DNA of 64,000 bases from Flexibacter flexilis DSM 6793. Its GTDB lineage: Bacteria > Bacteroidota > Bacteroidia > Cytophagales > Flexibacteraceae. Of this stretch, positions 8,982 through 17,352 are shown piece after piece. The DNA lies in NCBI RefSeq assembly GCF_900112255.1, contig NZ_FOLE01000001.1, positions 248,001-312,000 of the forward strand, in the 5' to 3' direction. Position 1 is the stretch's first letter. Each line of letters begins with the position of its first letter. The translations under genes were made by a program, and so were the position numbers. The notes below the pieces were generated by a model. The model was not told the origin of the DNA. It saw only the letters and a list, made by a program, of their open reading frames with translations, and did no database searches.

Positions 8982-9452
8982 TTAACTGTTGTTGGATTGA
9001 GGATTTATTTTATTTAATAATTTGTAAAGTTGTTCTCTAAGTTGCAGAAATTCAGTAATATCCATACCAAATTCACAAAACATTTGTGGCGGAATGGCTT
9101 TGGCTTTTTCGCGTAATTGTGTGCCTTCATCCGTGAGCCGAATCCAAACTTTGCGTTCGTCTGCCGTGTCTCGTTGGCGTGTGAGCAACCCTTTTTGTTC
9201 CATTCGCTTGAGCAATGGCGTAAGTGTTCCCGTATCCAATAACAAAGCCTTACAAAGTTCTGATACGCTGGCTTGCGGTTGTTCCCACAAAAATAACATA
9301 ATCAAATATTGCGGATAAGTAAGGTCAAGCTCTTTGAGATGCGGTTGGTATAGTTGCGTAATACTCCGCGAAAGCGCGTACAGCGGAAAGCAAATTTGCT
9401 CATTTAATTTTAGCCCGTCTTGGCTGCTGTTTTGTGCTGCTTCGTTGTTCAT
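8982..9452 (-). CDS. ohrR: OhrR, MarR-family peroxide-sensing repressor
   Basis: OhrR represses ohr until an organic peroxide oxidises its N-terminal cysteine. The 156-residue protein has the sensor Cys21 in NEQICFPLYALSRS, the motif LTYPQYLIMLFLWE and a winged helix (LLLDTGTLTPLLKRMEQKGLL, then the wing RQRDTADERKVWIRLT). Only one family-type cysteine is seen, so it is of the single-cysteine (Bacillus) kind as far as can be judged. The start at 9452 is the only methionine before the sensor cysteine. A TAnnTTTG box ends only four bases before this ATG, so the transcript may be leaderless. Confidence 0.94.
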   Translation of the reverse strand: MNNEAAQNSSQDGLKLNEQICFPLYALSRSITQLYQPHLKELDLTYPQYLIMLFLWEQPQASVSELCKALLLDTGTLTPLLKRMEQKGLLTRQRDTADERKVWIRLTDEGTQLREKAKAIPPQMFCEFGMDITEFLQLREQLYKLLNKINPQSNNS

Positions 9453-9456
9453 GCTA

Positions 9457-9497
9457 CAAATATAGTGTACAATTATATTGCATACAATATAATTTTG
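9457..9497 (-). promoter_or_regulatory. ohrR-ohr promoter with OhrR-type operator
   Basis: Reading the plus strand from 9468, TACAATTATATTG is followed after two bases by TACAATATAATTTTG, i.e. two AT-rich half-palindromes laid out as in the known Bacillus ohr operator (repeats of TACAATT-aa-ATTGTA). On the minus strand a TATATTTG box (9457-9464) fits the Bacteroidota -7 consensus TAnnTTTG and a TTG (9485-9487) lies 20 bases upstream. The operator therefore covers the promoter spacer, which fits repression of both genes by OhrR. Confidence 0.75.
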
Positions 9498-9572
9498 AAA
9501 AATATTTTAAATAAAAACATAAACGACTGATAATAAACAAATTGAATTTTCATAATTAATGAAAAGAATAAA

Positions 9573-9610
9573 AATAAACCCCAAAAGTAGAGGGACTTCG
9601 GGGATTTATT
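9573..9610 (-). terminator. Possible terminator after the DUF1801 gene
   Basis: Arms AATAAACCCC and GGGGATTTATT can pair around a 17-base loop just after the stop codon of the DUF1801 gene. An A at one side bulges and the loop is long, so this is less certain than the other terminators. Confidence 0.5.
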
Positions 9611-9624
9611 GAAAGAACTTAAGC

Positions 9625-10041
9625 TTATTGCGTTTGTAAATGTGCGATGGTAGCTTTGCAAATTTGTTCGAGCTTGGCCGTATCGATGTCCGCTAATTTT
9701 TTGATATAGATACAGGCTTTGCCCATTTTGTATTTGCCCAACTCGGCCAACAAATTCGTTTGGTTTTGGTCTGGCGTATAAACATACAGCGAAAATTCGG
9801 CTTTGCGGGGCGAAAAACCAATCAGCGGCGCATCGCCTTCGTGTCCGCTGGCATATTTGTAATGATAACTTCCGAATCCGACAATAGAGCCGCCCCACAT
9901 TTTGGCTTCACAGCCCGACCATTCGCGCATAAGTTCCACGAGACGAAAACTATCGTTTCTTTTTTCTTCGCTGTCTGTGCTGCTGTTCAGAAAATCTATA
10001 ACACTTATTTCGGAGGAAACAGTTTTATTTTGCTTAGCCAT
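9625..10041 (-). CDS. DUF1801 (YdhG-like) domain protein
   Basis: The product from the ATG at 10041 has about 138 residues. The pattern MWGGSIVGFGSYHYKY, then the glycine/arginine region PLIGFSPRKAEFSLYVY and the C-terminal KACIYIKKLADID fit the DUF1801 family of small cytosolic proteins, whose biochemical role is unknown. An upstream in-frame ATG at 10119 would add 26 hydrophobic and polar residues that do not look like the family N-terminus, so I prefer 10041. It is a single-gene unit between ohrR and the aldehyde dehydrogenase. Confidence 0.85.
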   Translation of the reverse strand: MAKQNKTVSSEISVIDFLNSSTDSEEKRNDSFRLVELMREWSGCEAKMWGGSIVGFGSYHYKYASGHEGDAPLIGFSPRKAEFSLYVYTPDQNQTNLLAELGKYKMGKACIYIKKLADIDTAKLEQICKATIAHLQTQ

Positions 10042-10135
10042 ATTTTTTGTTTCTGAATTACATATTGAATAAGTCAAAGTTAAGCAAAAAGGAATAGAGG
10101 TATTGCTAAATTTTAGCATACTAAATGTCTATTTT

Positions 10136-10174
10136 TTGCAAAAAACCCTTATAGCGGCTAAAACTATAAGGGTT
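10136..10174 (-). terminator. Terminator after the aldehyde dehydrogenase gene
   Basis: Perfect 11-base arms AACCCTTATAG (10144-10154) and CTATAAGGGTT (10164-10174) with a 9-base loop; on the minus strand the stem runs into a T-run. It lies about 80 bases beyond the stop codon. Confidence 0.8.
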
Positions 10175-10251
10175 ATAAAACAACATTGTTTGTAGATTTG
10201 ACCAATAACCGTTAATGACAAATCAAATCTACGTTTTCATTAAACCACATC

Positions 10252-11880
10252 TTAGAAAATATAATCCGTACTCAAAAAGTTGGATTTGTGGTCTTTCACG
10301 ATACCATTGAGTAACTGTTTGTTCGATTCGGTTACTTTGGTGGCTACCAACGCACGAATTGAGAACGAACGCAACGCATCAAATACCGAAAGCGTTCCTT
10401 CTGCACTGTCTTTGCGGCCTGTGAAGGGGAACACGTCTGGCCCGCGTTGCGCTTGGCAGTTGATATTTACGCGGCTTACCAAATTGACAAATGGGTCGAT
10501 AAGGCTAGCCACTTCTTCGGCATTTTCGCTAAAAATACTCACTTGCATACCGTGCGAGGCCTCAATCTGATATTTAAGCGGCTCTTCGAGCGAATCGAAA
10601 GGCACAATAGGAACTAATGGCCCAAATTGCTCTTCATGATACAAACGCATGGATTCCTTGACAGGATACACGACCGCAGGAATCACCAACGATTCGTTTG
10701 TATATCCACCGTTTGGGTTAATGACGTTTGCGCCTTTGGCCTGCGCGTCTTGCAGGCAACCTTGCAAATACGCTGGTTTGTTTGGTTCAGGCAATGGCGT
10801 GATTTTTACATCTTTTTCCCAAGGCAAACCCGCTTTGAGGTTGCTCACTGCCGCACTAAATTTCTCTACAAACGCAGGAGCTATTTCTTTTTGTACAAAA
10901 ATCAATTTGAGTGCCGTGCATCGCTGGCCATTGAACGAGAGCGAACCCGCCAAACATTCACTTACGGCCACATCTAAATTGGCGTTGTTGGTAACGATGG
11001 CAGCATTTTTGGCATCTAAACTCAAAATCGCACGTAGTCGGTTGATATTTGGGTGCAATTTTTTGAGGCCATTCGCCACTTTGCTCGACCCAATAAACGC
11101 CAGTACATTAATTCTTCCACTTTCCATGAGTGGCGCAATAATTTCTGCGCCTTTTCCGTACAGCGTGTTTACCGCACCCGCAGGAAAAGCCTCTTGGAAC
11201 GCTTTGAGCAAAGGATAATGCAGCAAAACACCATGCTTTGGCATTTTGAACAAAATCGTGTTGCCCATCAGTAACGCAGGAATAAGTGTAGTAAAAATCT
11301 CGTTGAGTGGATAATTGAAAGGCCCCATACTTAGCACCACACCGAGCGGAACTCTACGCACTTGCGCAATAGTGCCTTCGGCTTGTTGGAAACGTGAGGA
11401 TTCTCTGTCCAAATCTTTGAGCGCGTCTATCGTATCGTTGATGTAATCGACGGTTCGGTCAAATTCTTTGGTGGCATCGGCCAGCGTCTTGCCAATTTCC
11501 CACATGAGCAAACGAATCACCAAATCGCGCTGCTCCAGCATCAGGAACACGAATTTTTGCATACACTTGATGCGGCCTTCTACGGACATTTGCGGCCATT
11601 CGCCCAACCCGTTGTTGTAGGCTTTTTCGGCGGCATCCAATGCCTCAAAGGCTTCTTTGGACGTAATATTGGGTATGCTGCCGAGTCTTTTACGAACCGT
11701 TTGCCCATTTTCTAACACATGCACGGAAGAGTAAATGTCGGTTACCTCGCCGCTCCATGTGACGAGTTGGCCATTGAGCAAATATTCGCGCTGCTCAATG
11801 ACAGGAACGCGGAAGTTTTCGGGAATTTCGTTTTCGCTTTTAAAAACGCTAAATGTTGGATTTGAATTTGCGTTTGTCAT
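10252..11880 (-). CDS. Aldehyde dehydrogenase, GAPN (ALDH11)-like
   Basis: The protein belongs to the NAD(P)-dependent aldehyde dehydrogenase superfamily. The FNGQRCTALK segment with catalytic Cys321 and the MGPFNYPLNE cofactor motif (about 185 to 194) are most like the non-phosphorylating glyceraldehyde-3-phosphate dehydrogenases, which oxidise GAP straight to 3-phosphoglycerate while making NADPH. EEQFGPLVPIVPFD is present near residue 416. Where most members have the E-L-G-G-K motif with the general-base Glu, this protein reads SLDAKN (287 to 292), so the usual Glu is absent. Start chosen at MTNANS (11880); the longer frame from 11970 adds a basic, unlikely 30-residue leader. Single-gene unit. 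Confidence 0.85.
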   Translation of the reverse strand: MTNANSNPTFSVFKSENEIPENFRVPVIEQREYLLNGQLVTWSGEVTDIYSSVHVLENGQTVRKRLGSIPNITSKEAFEALDAAEKAYNNGLGEWPQMSVEGRIKCMQKFVFLMLEQRDLVIRLLMWEIGKTLADATKEFDRTVDYINDTIDALKDLDRESSRFQQAEGTIAQVRRVPLGVVLSMGPFNYPLNEIFTTLIPALLMGNTILFKMPKHGVLLHYPLLKAFQEAFPAGAVNTLYGKGAEIIAPLMESGRINVLAFIGSSKVANGLKKLHPNINRLRAILSLDAKNAAIVTNNANLDVAVSECLAGSLSFNGQRCTALKLIFVQKEIAPAFVEKFSAAVSNLKAGLPWEKDVKITPLPEPNKPAYLQGCLQDAQAKGANVINPNGGYTNESLVIPAVVYPVKESMRLYHEEQFGPLVPIVPFDSLEEPLKYQIEASHGMQVSIFSENAEEVASLIDPFVNLVSRVNINCQAQRGPDVFPFTGRKDSAEGTLSVFDALRSFSIRALVATKVTESNKQLLNGIVKDHKSNFLSTDYIF

Positions 11881-12344
11881 TTCATTGTGTTTTAGTGGAT
11901 ATTCAATAAAAAAAAGAATAAGTTTAATATTGCTTTTTCTGCTTACCCGAAGCCATTTTATTTCAATCAAAATAAATTGGATACGGCACTTTTACGTTTA
12001 ATATTTTATGAACAATATTTTTTGGAAATAAATGCCATTTTCCTGCACTATAATTAACAGATCAAATGCAAATAGTGCTCAACCCTACCCTACCTTTCAC
12101 TCACTAAGATTGATTATCAGACTATTTAAAAGCAAAGCGCACTGTCCGCTAATAGGGCAATATAATTTTACTTTTGATGTACAAAACTATTTATACATAA
12201 AGTGATCAGCTATATGCCTTTCTCTTTTATTGAAAAAATTGGCAGAAGAACCAACCCAAAAACACATATTTTAGGTGTGGCACGTTGATAGATTGGGGAG
12301 AATTAACCAAATTTGATGCAAAATTTTAATCTGTTGCTACAAAA
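11881..12344. other. 464-base AT-rich gap between divergent genes
   Basis: The gap separates the minus-strand aldehyde dehydrogenase from the plus-strand FKBP gene and must hold both promoters. No coding frame, strong hairpin or repeat is apparent. Stretches such as TACAAAACTATTTATAC occur, but I cannot assign a promoter with confidence. Confidence 0.6.
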
Positions 12345-13034
12345 ATGATGTCAAAAAAAACTTCTTATGCGGTATTGGCTGCCGCCGCGTTGTTGGCCGT
12401 ATCGCGTCCGAGCTTCGCGCAATGCGACAAATGCCCGACGTTAGAACCAACGCCAGACTATTGTTTCACGTCTGCCGACTGGCCTGAACAATGCGCACAA
12501 TTTGGCGCGAAATCCGACCAAGTGTATTATTCCAACAAAGCAAAAGGCAAACCCGTAACCATTACGATTCCTGCCAGCAGCGACGCGAAAGCATTGTTAG
12601 CTTTAAGCAATGCCAATAAAAAATTGAAAGTAGCCGACGTTTTGTTTTTGGGCGAAGCCTTCAAAAAATGGGCGGTAGAAAAAAATAAAATTGGTTATAC
12701 AAAACTACCTTCAGGCCTCGAATACAAAGTTTTGACCAAAGGCACTGGCCCCAAACCCATCGCGGGAAAAAACGTAACCGTGCATTACAGAGGCTCATTG
12801 GAAGACGGCAAAGTATTTGATAGCTCCTTCGACCGCGGCGAACCTGCCACCTTCCCTATTGGCGTTGGCCGCCTGATTAAAGGTTGGGACGAAGGTATTC
12901 CGATGTTTGAAGAAGGTACGCGCCTGATGTTGCGCATTCCGCCCGAATTGGGTTACGGCAGCCGCGACATGGGCAGTATTCCGCCAAACTCTACGCTTTA
13001 TTTCGAGATAGAAATTATCAAAGCTGAGCAATAA
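12345..13034 (+). CDS. Secreted FKBP-type peptidyl-prolyl cis-trans isomerase
   Basis: The protein has an N-terminal signal peptide (MMSKKTSYAVLAAAALLAVS, cleavage expected near PSFAQ) and then a segment with four cysteines (CDKCP, DYCF, EQCAQ) before an FKBP domain at about residues 125 to 227. The domain shows VTVHYRGSLEDGKVFDSSFD, FPIGVGRLIKGWDEG and IPPELGYGSRD, all typical of active FKBPs. It should act as a proline isomerase and folding helper in the periplasm or at the outer membrane. The second methionine at residue 2 could also be the start. The four N-terminal cysteines are an unusual addition; they may form disulfides or bind a metal. Confidence 0.93.
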   Translation: MMSKKTSYAVLAAAALLAVSRPSFAQCDKCPTLEPTPDYCFTSADWPEQCAQFGAKSDQVYYSNKAKGKPVTITIPASSDAKALLALSNANKKLKVADVLFLGEAFKKWAVEKNKIGYTKLPSGLEYKVLTKGTGPKPIAGKNVTVHYRGSLEDGKVFDSSFDRGEPATFPIGVGRLIKGWDEGIPMFEEGTRLMLRIPPELGYGSRDMGSIPPNSTLYFEIEIIKAEQ

Positions 13035-13039
13035 ATTAC

Positions 13040-13084
13040 AAAAGCAAACGCCTCTTGAATAAATTAAGAGGCGTTTGCTTTTTT
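13040..13084. terminator. Bidirectional terminator, FKBP gene and Rpn gene
   Basis: Perfect arms AAGCAAACGCCTCTT (13042-13056) and AAGAGGCGTTTGCTT (13066-13080) with a 9-base loop, extended by A/T pairs and a T-run. It starts 5 bases after the FKBP stop and also faces the converging Rpn gene. Confidence 0.92.
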
Positions 13085-13143
13085 GAAGGATTAAGAAAGA
13101 TGGAATTTTATTTGTGTTATTACAAATATTCGTTAAAAGCTGA

Positions 13144-14025
13144 CTATTTGCCAGTAAACTGTTGCTGAACTGATTTGACAAAGTCCACTGAAACGCCTGC
13201 AAGCGTTGCACATTGTTCCACTGTCAAGCCCATAAATAAGGCATTTTTTACCGTTTCCGTTTTTACTGCCAAGTTTTCAGCTTCTCTTGCTTCTTTTATT
13301 TTCCTACTCTCCGCTTTTACCGATTCAGCATTACGAGCAATTAAAATTTCCAAAGACGCTTTTTCGTCGGGTGTCATCTTTCGACTGTCCAACTCATCAA
13401 TGGCAACTTTGAGCCATTCTTCGTCCCAAAATTTGGGAAATTGTGTCGGTTGAGTAACTGTATGTATCGTTTTCATCGTATAAATCAGTTTTTGTAAGTC
13501 CGTCTGACAATCAACATCTTGCAACGTAAATTTATCTAACTCCACTGTAACAAACGTCATTTGGTCGTCAAAAAGTTCGGCTTTTTCATTTCGTAGGTTT
13601 GCCAAAGTGTGAAAGTCGTCGTAAGGTAGAATATTGTTTGCCAAAATAGCCACACAATAGATTTTTGTCAGCGTGCCATAGTCAAACTTTCCTCGTTTTA
13701 CCATTGCGTTAAACTTATGCAACGCGTAAAACTTCATACGTTGTACAAAATATGGGGCATCGCCATACTGCATTTCTACGATAAAATGATTGTCATTTTC
13801 ATCGGTACAAGCCAAGTCAAAAATACCGCTTCTGCCATCTTGTGTGATACCTTCAAAAGTGTTTTTGTCAAATTTAACCTCTTTTATGGGGACATCAGAC
13901 TTGATAAATGCTTGCAAAGCTCTACGCAAGAAAAGCGTATTGGCTTCATTGCCAAAAGTAGCCTTGAACCCATAGTCCGAGATTATCGGAATAAATATTT
14001 GGTCGTCTGTGTACAGTGCCTCCAT
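13144..14025 (-). CDS. Rpn-family PD-(D/E)XK nuclease / putative transposase-like protein
   Basis: This 293-residue protein matches the Rpn/PDDEXK_2 family (recombination-promoting nuclease, YhgA-like). The N-terminus TDDQIFIPIISDYGFKATFG and the nuclease signature D-x(n)-E-x-Q, visible as GIFDLACTDENDNHFIVEMQ at about residues 67 to 86, are typical. A long charged region (about 215 to 265) ends in a small helical motif LTVEQCATLAGVSVDFVKSV. Members are DNA nucleases linked to RecA-independent recombination and, in some cases, phage defence. It is the first of three AT-rich minus-strand accessory genes (13144-17078). Confidence 0.9.
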   Translation of the reverse strand: MEALYTDDQIFIPIISDYGFKATFGNEANTLFLRRALQAFIKSDVPIKEVKFDKNTFEGITQDGRSGIFDLACTDENDNHFIVEMQYGDAPYFVQRMKFYALHKFNAMVKRGKFDYGTLTKIYCVAILANNILPYDDFHTLANLRNEKAELFDDQMTFVTVELDKFTLQDVDCQTDLQKLIYTMKTIHTVTQPTQFPKFWDEEWLKVAIDELDSRKMTPDEKASLEILIARNAESVKAESRKIKEAREAENLAVKTETVKNALFMGLTVEQCATLAGVSVDFVKSVQQQFTGK

Positions 14026-14240
14026 GAAACAAAGTTACTCAAAATCAAGGCATTTACCAATAGATATTAATAGGCACTTTCTGCGGTAGTCGCTAACGGT
14101 CAAGTATTGGCGAAGGCGCTACTTTCCTATTCAGCCGTTACTGCCCCTGCCAACGAGTTCCGAACTTGCAAATTGTTCTGAAACCCGCATGATTTATACC
14201 CTTGTTGCGCCCAGTACTTATTTTTATAAATCTCAATATT
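14026..14240. other. Gap with a structured segment between Rpn and Fic genes
   Basis: No gene is seen. The block 14080-14215 is richer in G and C than the flanking genes and contains CAAGTATTGGCG, which recurs as CAAGTATTGGGCG in the next intergenic gap. This suggests a mobile or cassette-linked sequence shared by both gaps. Confidence 0.5.
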
Positions 14241-15026
14241 TTAAAACAATAAAGAAAAACCAGATTTACTTTTTTGGAATTTATCCAACTCCGATTCGTA
14301 AAATTTTATTTGCTGACGACAAATAAAATCTCTAAAAATATTCAAATCTTCCTTTTCTTCTGTTTCATTTAACGAATCAATATATTCAGCTCTATCCTCT
14401 GTAAATATTTTAATCAATGGCTCATGATGGTATAACTGAATATAGTTCATTAATAAACGAGTAGTTCTACCATTTACATCACCGAAAGGATGAATATTTA
14501 CAAAGTTATAGTGAATATCCGCCGACAATTTAATAATATCATCACCTTTTACTTTATCAATCCTGTCATTTATATTTTTCACCAAATCGCCTAAGAGATT
14601 TGGTATCTTTTTAAAATCAGGAAAATACTTTTTATCAACATAAACTTGGGCTAATCTTAAATCCCCTTTTGATGTATCAAAATCACCAGAAATTGTGCTG
14701 GTCATTGCGCCAGTTGATTTCATAACCAAAGCATTTATCTCTTGAATAAATTCAATTGACAATTTTCGCTTATTTATTGCATCCTGTTTAATCTTGACAA
14801 ACGCATTAAAATGGTCTTTAACCATTAAATGGTCTGTCAATGGTTTGCCTTGAGCTGTAATATTGTTTTCTAATAGAACTTTGGTGTCTGTTTCTGTAAG
14901 CGAACAGCCTTCAATTTTGGATGAGTTATAGACAATAGAAATCATACAAAATTTCTCATAATCAATCGAATCCATTATTCGCTGATTTATATACTGTTCT
15001 CGTAATATGCGAAGTTTATCCCACAT
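14241..15026 (-). CDS. Fic-domain protein with N-terminal inhibitory motif
   Basis: Fic proteins transfer AMP or related groups from nucleotides to hydroxyl side chains of target proteins. The 261-residue protein has the active-site loop HPFGDVNGRTTR at residues 179 to 190; the general-base His, the Asp, the Asn and both Arg are present, but Val replaces the usual Gly before the NGR. An N-terminal SSKIEG (35 to 40) fits the S/T-x-x-x-E-G/N inhibitory helix, so this is a self-inhibited (class II) protein rather than one controlled by a separate antitoxin, and no antitoxin gene is adjacent. The gene is AT-rich and sits between the Rpn and DUF4365 genes. Confidence 0.9.
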   Translation of the reverse strand: MWDKLRILREQYINQRIMDSIDYEKFCMISIVYNSSKIEGCSLTETDTKVLLENNITAQGKPLTDHLMVKDHFNAFVKIKQDAINKRKLSIEFIQEINALVMKSTGAMTSTISGDFDTSKGDLRLAQVYVDKKYFPDFKKIPNLLGDLVKNINDRIDKVKGDDIIKLSADIHYNFVNIHPFGDVNGRTTRLLMNYIQLYHHEPLIKIFTEDRAEYIDSLNETEEKEDLNIFRDFICRQQIKFYESELDKFQKSKSGFSLLF

Positions 15027-15188
15027 TGTTTTTTCTGCAAATATACTAAAAATATTACTTTAGCCGCGTCCAAGTATTGGGCGTAACGGGATTAGGTTGC
15101 AAAAGTGGCGGGTTTCTGTCTGTCAAGCATAAGTCTTTCAAAATTGGACATTAGCCCCTATTGCGAAAACATTTTGTTGGCGGCTGGG
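15027..15188. other. Gap with a structured segment between Fic and DUF4365 genes
   Basis: The segment 15061-15186 begins with AGCCGC and ends with GCGGCT, a 6-base inverted terminal match, and holds CAAGTATTGGGCG also found in the 14.1 kb gap. No coding frame is seen. Confidence 0.5.
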
Positions 15189-17078
15189 CTACTGTTCAAC
15201 GCTATCATCATCTTCATCGTAAAGGTTAGCCATATCGGCTAATATCCTAATTAGCTCTTGTTTAATCTCTATTGGTAAGTTTGGTTGGTCTAATATTGAT
15301 TGGGCAAAATGATTTACAAATTCACTACCAACGCTTTTGTAAGCTGCCCCATAAATAATTGAAAACAAGTCAAGCTTATTTGTTGTTAATGCCAAACTTA
15401 AAGAATTGCTCCATGCGTCTGAATCCCATGATTGAACACATGCAGTCATTAAAAATGCAGTCAATGCAGATTCCAACTCTCCTTTTAAGCTTAATGAAAC
15501 ACCATAATTAAACCATGCCATTCCATTCAGTGGATTTACTTTAATTGCCTCGTAAAAAAGTTGTTCGTTGTTTTTGTCTATTCCTTCGCTTGCAAGTTTT
15601 TCAGATAAAATTTGGTCAATGTTAAGATTGTCAAGTTTTTCGTCTGTTAAAGTTTTTGCAATCATGGATTTCAAGATAAACTCATAAGCAAAGGGATTCG
15701 GTTTGGTTTGTTGACTAATTAATTTATCAAAATACACCATTGAATCCGAAAACTTTCCTTGAAAGAATTTACAATCTCCTATCAATCCAAAAACTAAAGG
15801 TATGTTCTGGTCAGCTTTTAGTGCATGGCTTTTTTGATAAAATGCTTCAGCAATTTTGTAATGTCCAGTCAAGAAAAAAATACCTGCATATTCAAACCAC
15901 CAATAGTGTCGGTTTTTATACTTGGGTTCAAATTTTCTTGCATTTTGGTAGTTTAAACTGGACAAATAATAATTACTTGATGAACGAAATGAGTTTGCCA
16001 AGTTATAAGATAGCATACCTTTCATGTACAAATCAGTAATCTTCTCAATGGCAAAAATTAAATTGTCTTGATAAAGTTTATTTAGGGATTTATCCCTATT
16101 TAAAATAAGTATTGAACTGTTTAAGAATTGAAATTCATTTATCCTGTTAGTTAAAATAAATGTTTTTGCAAGTTCATTTACTTCCAATATTTTGTCGTTG
16201 CGAATTGCAGTTTGAGTGAGAACTATTAAAGATTCCATTGGCAAATAGTTGCCCGTGTAATCTTTAATAGTGTGTTGAATAATCTTTATAGCTGATTTGA
16301 TATTCTTATCACAATTGAGAAGAGAAAAAAGCAGCAAGCATTCCGATAATGCCTTAGGAATATTGTAGGAGTCAAGGTTAGGAAGGAAAAGAAAGTTTTC
16401 ATTCCCTAAAAGCTTCACTGGTTGAAGTTGATGTGTTTTGCCTTTAGCTGTAATTGTGATTTCAACTATTTCTGCTCGCGTAGTTTTATATTCTAACAAG
16501 CAAGTATTTGGTAAGAGATGATTCTCAAATTGAACCACGTCATTGAAAAAATACTTCAAGTATTTCACAAGGCATTTATGAAGTAATTTGGTTTTGGGAT
16601 TGCAGCTTTGATAAGCAATGTTGATTTTTGAAGGCAAGTCATTGGTAAAAGCGCTTTCCAACTCAACAAAGAAGTTTGCAGAAATAAGATTTTTAGAAGT
16701 TAGAGAGATTGTATATTTTTTTTGTTTCTCTTTTTTCAAAACGATATTCTCTTTTATTTCATTAGTCCACACGCCCCAAAATTTCTTTGATTGGGAACTG
16801 AAAAAGATTAGAAGAACAGGAAGTGTAATTGTATTCCAATACTCAATATTATCCAGTGAAAGTTGGTATGAAATTGTGTCGTTGATAATTTCGCTATCAG
16901 TGCCTTTAAGCTGAACAAAGAACAATTGTCCAGTAGAATTATTGCTTTTAAAAATCTCGACTAAATAGTCCAGTCCATAATCTGCACCTAATTCCCTCGC
17001 TACCCAAGTATCAGGGATAAGTGATTCAAATTGCTTCTTTGACTTCGTTTCAATTATATGTTGTTGAGGTCGTTTCAT
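15189..17078 (-). CDS. DUF4365 nuclease-like domain fused to TPR-like repeats
   Basis: The N-terminal 140 residues match the DUF4365 fold, a PD-(D/E)XK-like domain: GADYGLDYLVEIF supplies the acidic position and FFVQLKGT the Q-x-K strand, followed by a YW-containing region (IEYWNTITLPVLLIFF). The remaining 480 residues are alpha-helical with tetratricopeptide-like repeats, e.g. around LANSFRSSSNYYLSSLNYQN, IFFLTGHYKIAEAFYQKSHA and WFNYGVSLSLKGELESALTA. A C-terminal acidic tail ends in DEDDDSVEQ. The domain pair suggests a nuclease steered by a protein-binding scaffold, possibly in defence, but no function is established. AT-rich, third gene of the accessory block. Confidence 0.8.
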   Translation of the reverse strand: MKRPQQHIIETKSKKQFESLIPDTWVARELGADYGLDYLVEIFKSNNSTGQLFFVQLKGTDSEIINDTISYQLSLDNIEYWNTITLPVLLIFFSSQSKKFWGVWTNEIKENIVLKKEKQKKYTISLTSKNLISANFFVELESAFTNDLPSKINIAYQSCNPKTKLLHKCLVKYLKYFFNDVVQFENHLLPNTCLLEYKTTRAEIVEITITAKGKTHQLQPVKLLGNENFLFLPNLDSYNIPKALSECLLLFSLLNCDKNIKSAIKIIQHTIKDYTGNYLPMESLIVLTQTAIRNDKILEVNELAKTFILTNRINEFQFLNSSILILNRDKSLNKLYQDNLIFAIEKITDLYMKGMLSYNLANSFRSSSNYYLSSLNYQNARKFEPKYKNRHYWWFEYAGIFFLTGHYKIAEAFYQKSHALKADQNIPLVFGLIGDCKFFQGKFSDSMVYFDKLISQQTKPNPFAYEFILKSMIAKTLTDEKLDNLNIDQILSEKLASEGIDKNNEQLFYEAIKVNPLNGMAWFNYGVSLSLKGELESALTAFLMTACVQSWDSDAWSNSLSLALTTNKLDLFSIIYGAAYKSVGSEFVNHFAQSILDQPNLPIEIKQELIRILADMANLYDEDDDSVEQ

Positions 17079-17352
17079 TATGTCTTTGCAAAGAATTGTT
17101 TTATCTGTTCCTGAAAGTTCTTCATTGTTATTGTATTATTTCTTAAAATGCCACCAACATCCGTACAAACGAACCCCGTGCCATTCCTCCGCAAAATCCT
17201 AAACAAATACAATATTTACAAATATTTTTATATTTTATTTATTAACAGTAAGAAAAAAAGGCGGACACCGCCAGCAAAAAAAGCATGGCTTTTCAAAAGG
17301 CTTTTTGCCTTGCGCCTTTCCGAATTGCGGAAGGTTGTGTAATTTTGGGGCA

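Noticed and set aside
14080-15190. Integron attC sites between the accessory genes
   Set aside because: Sequences such as GCGTAAC and GTTAGCG are close to but do not match the RYYYAAC/GTTRRRY core pairs, and no integrase is in the window.
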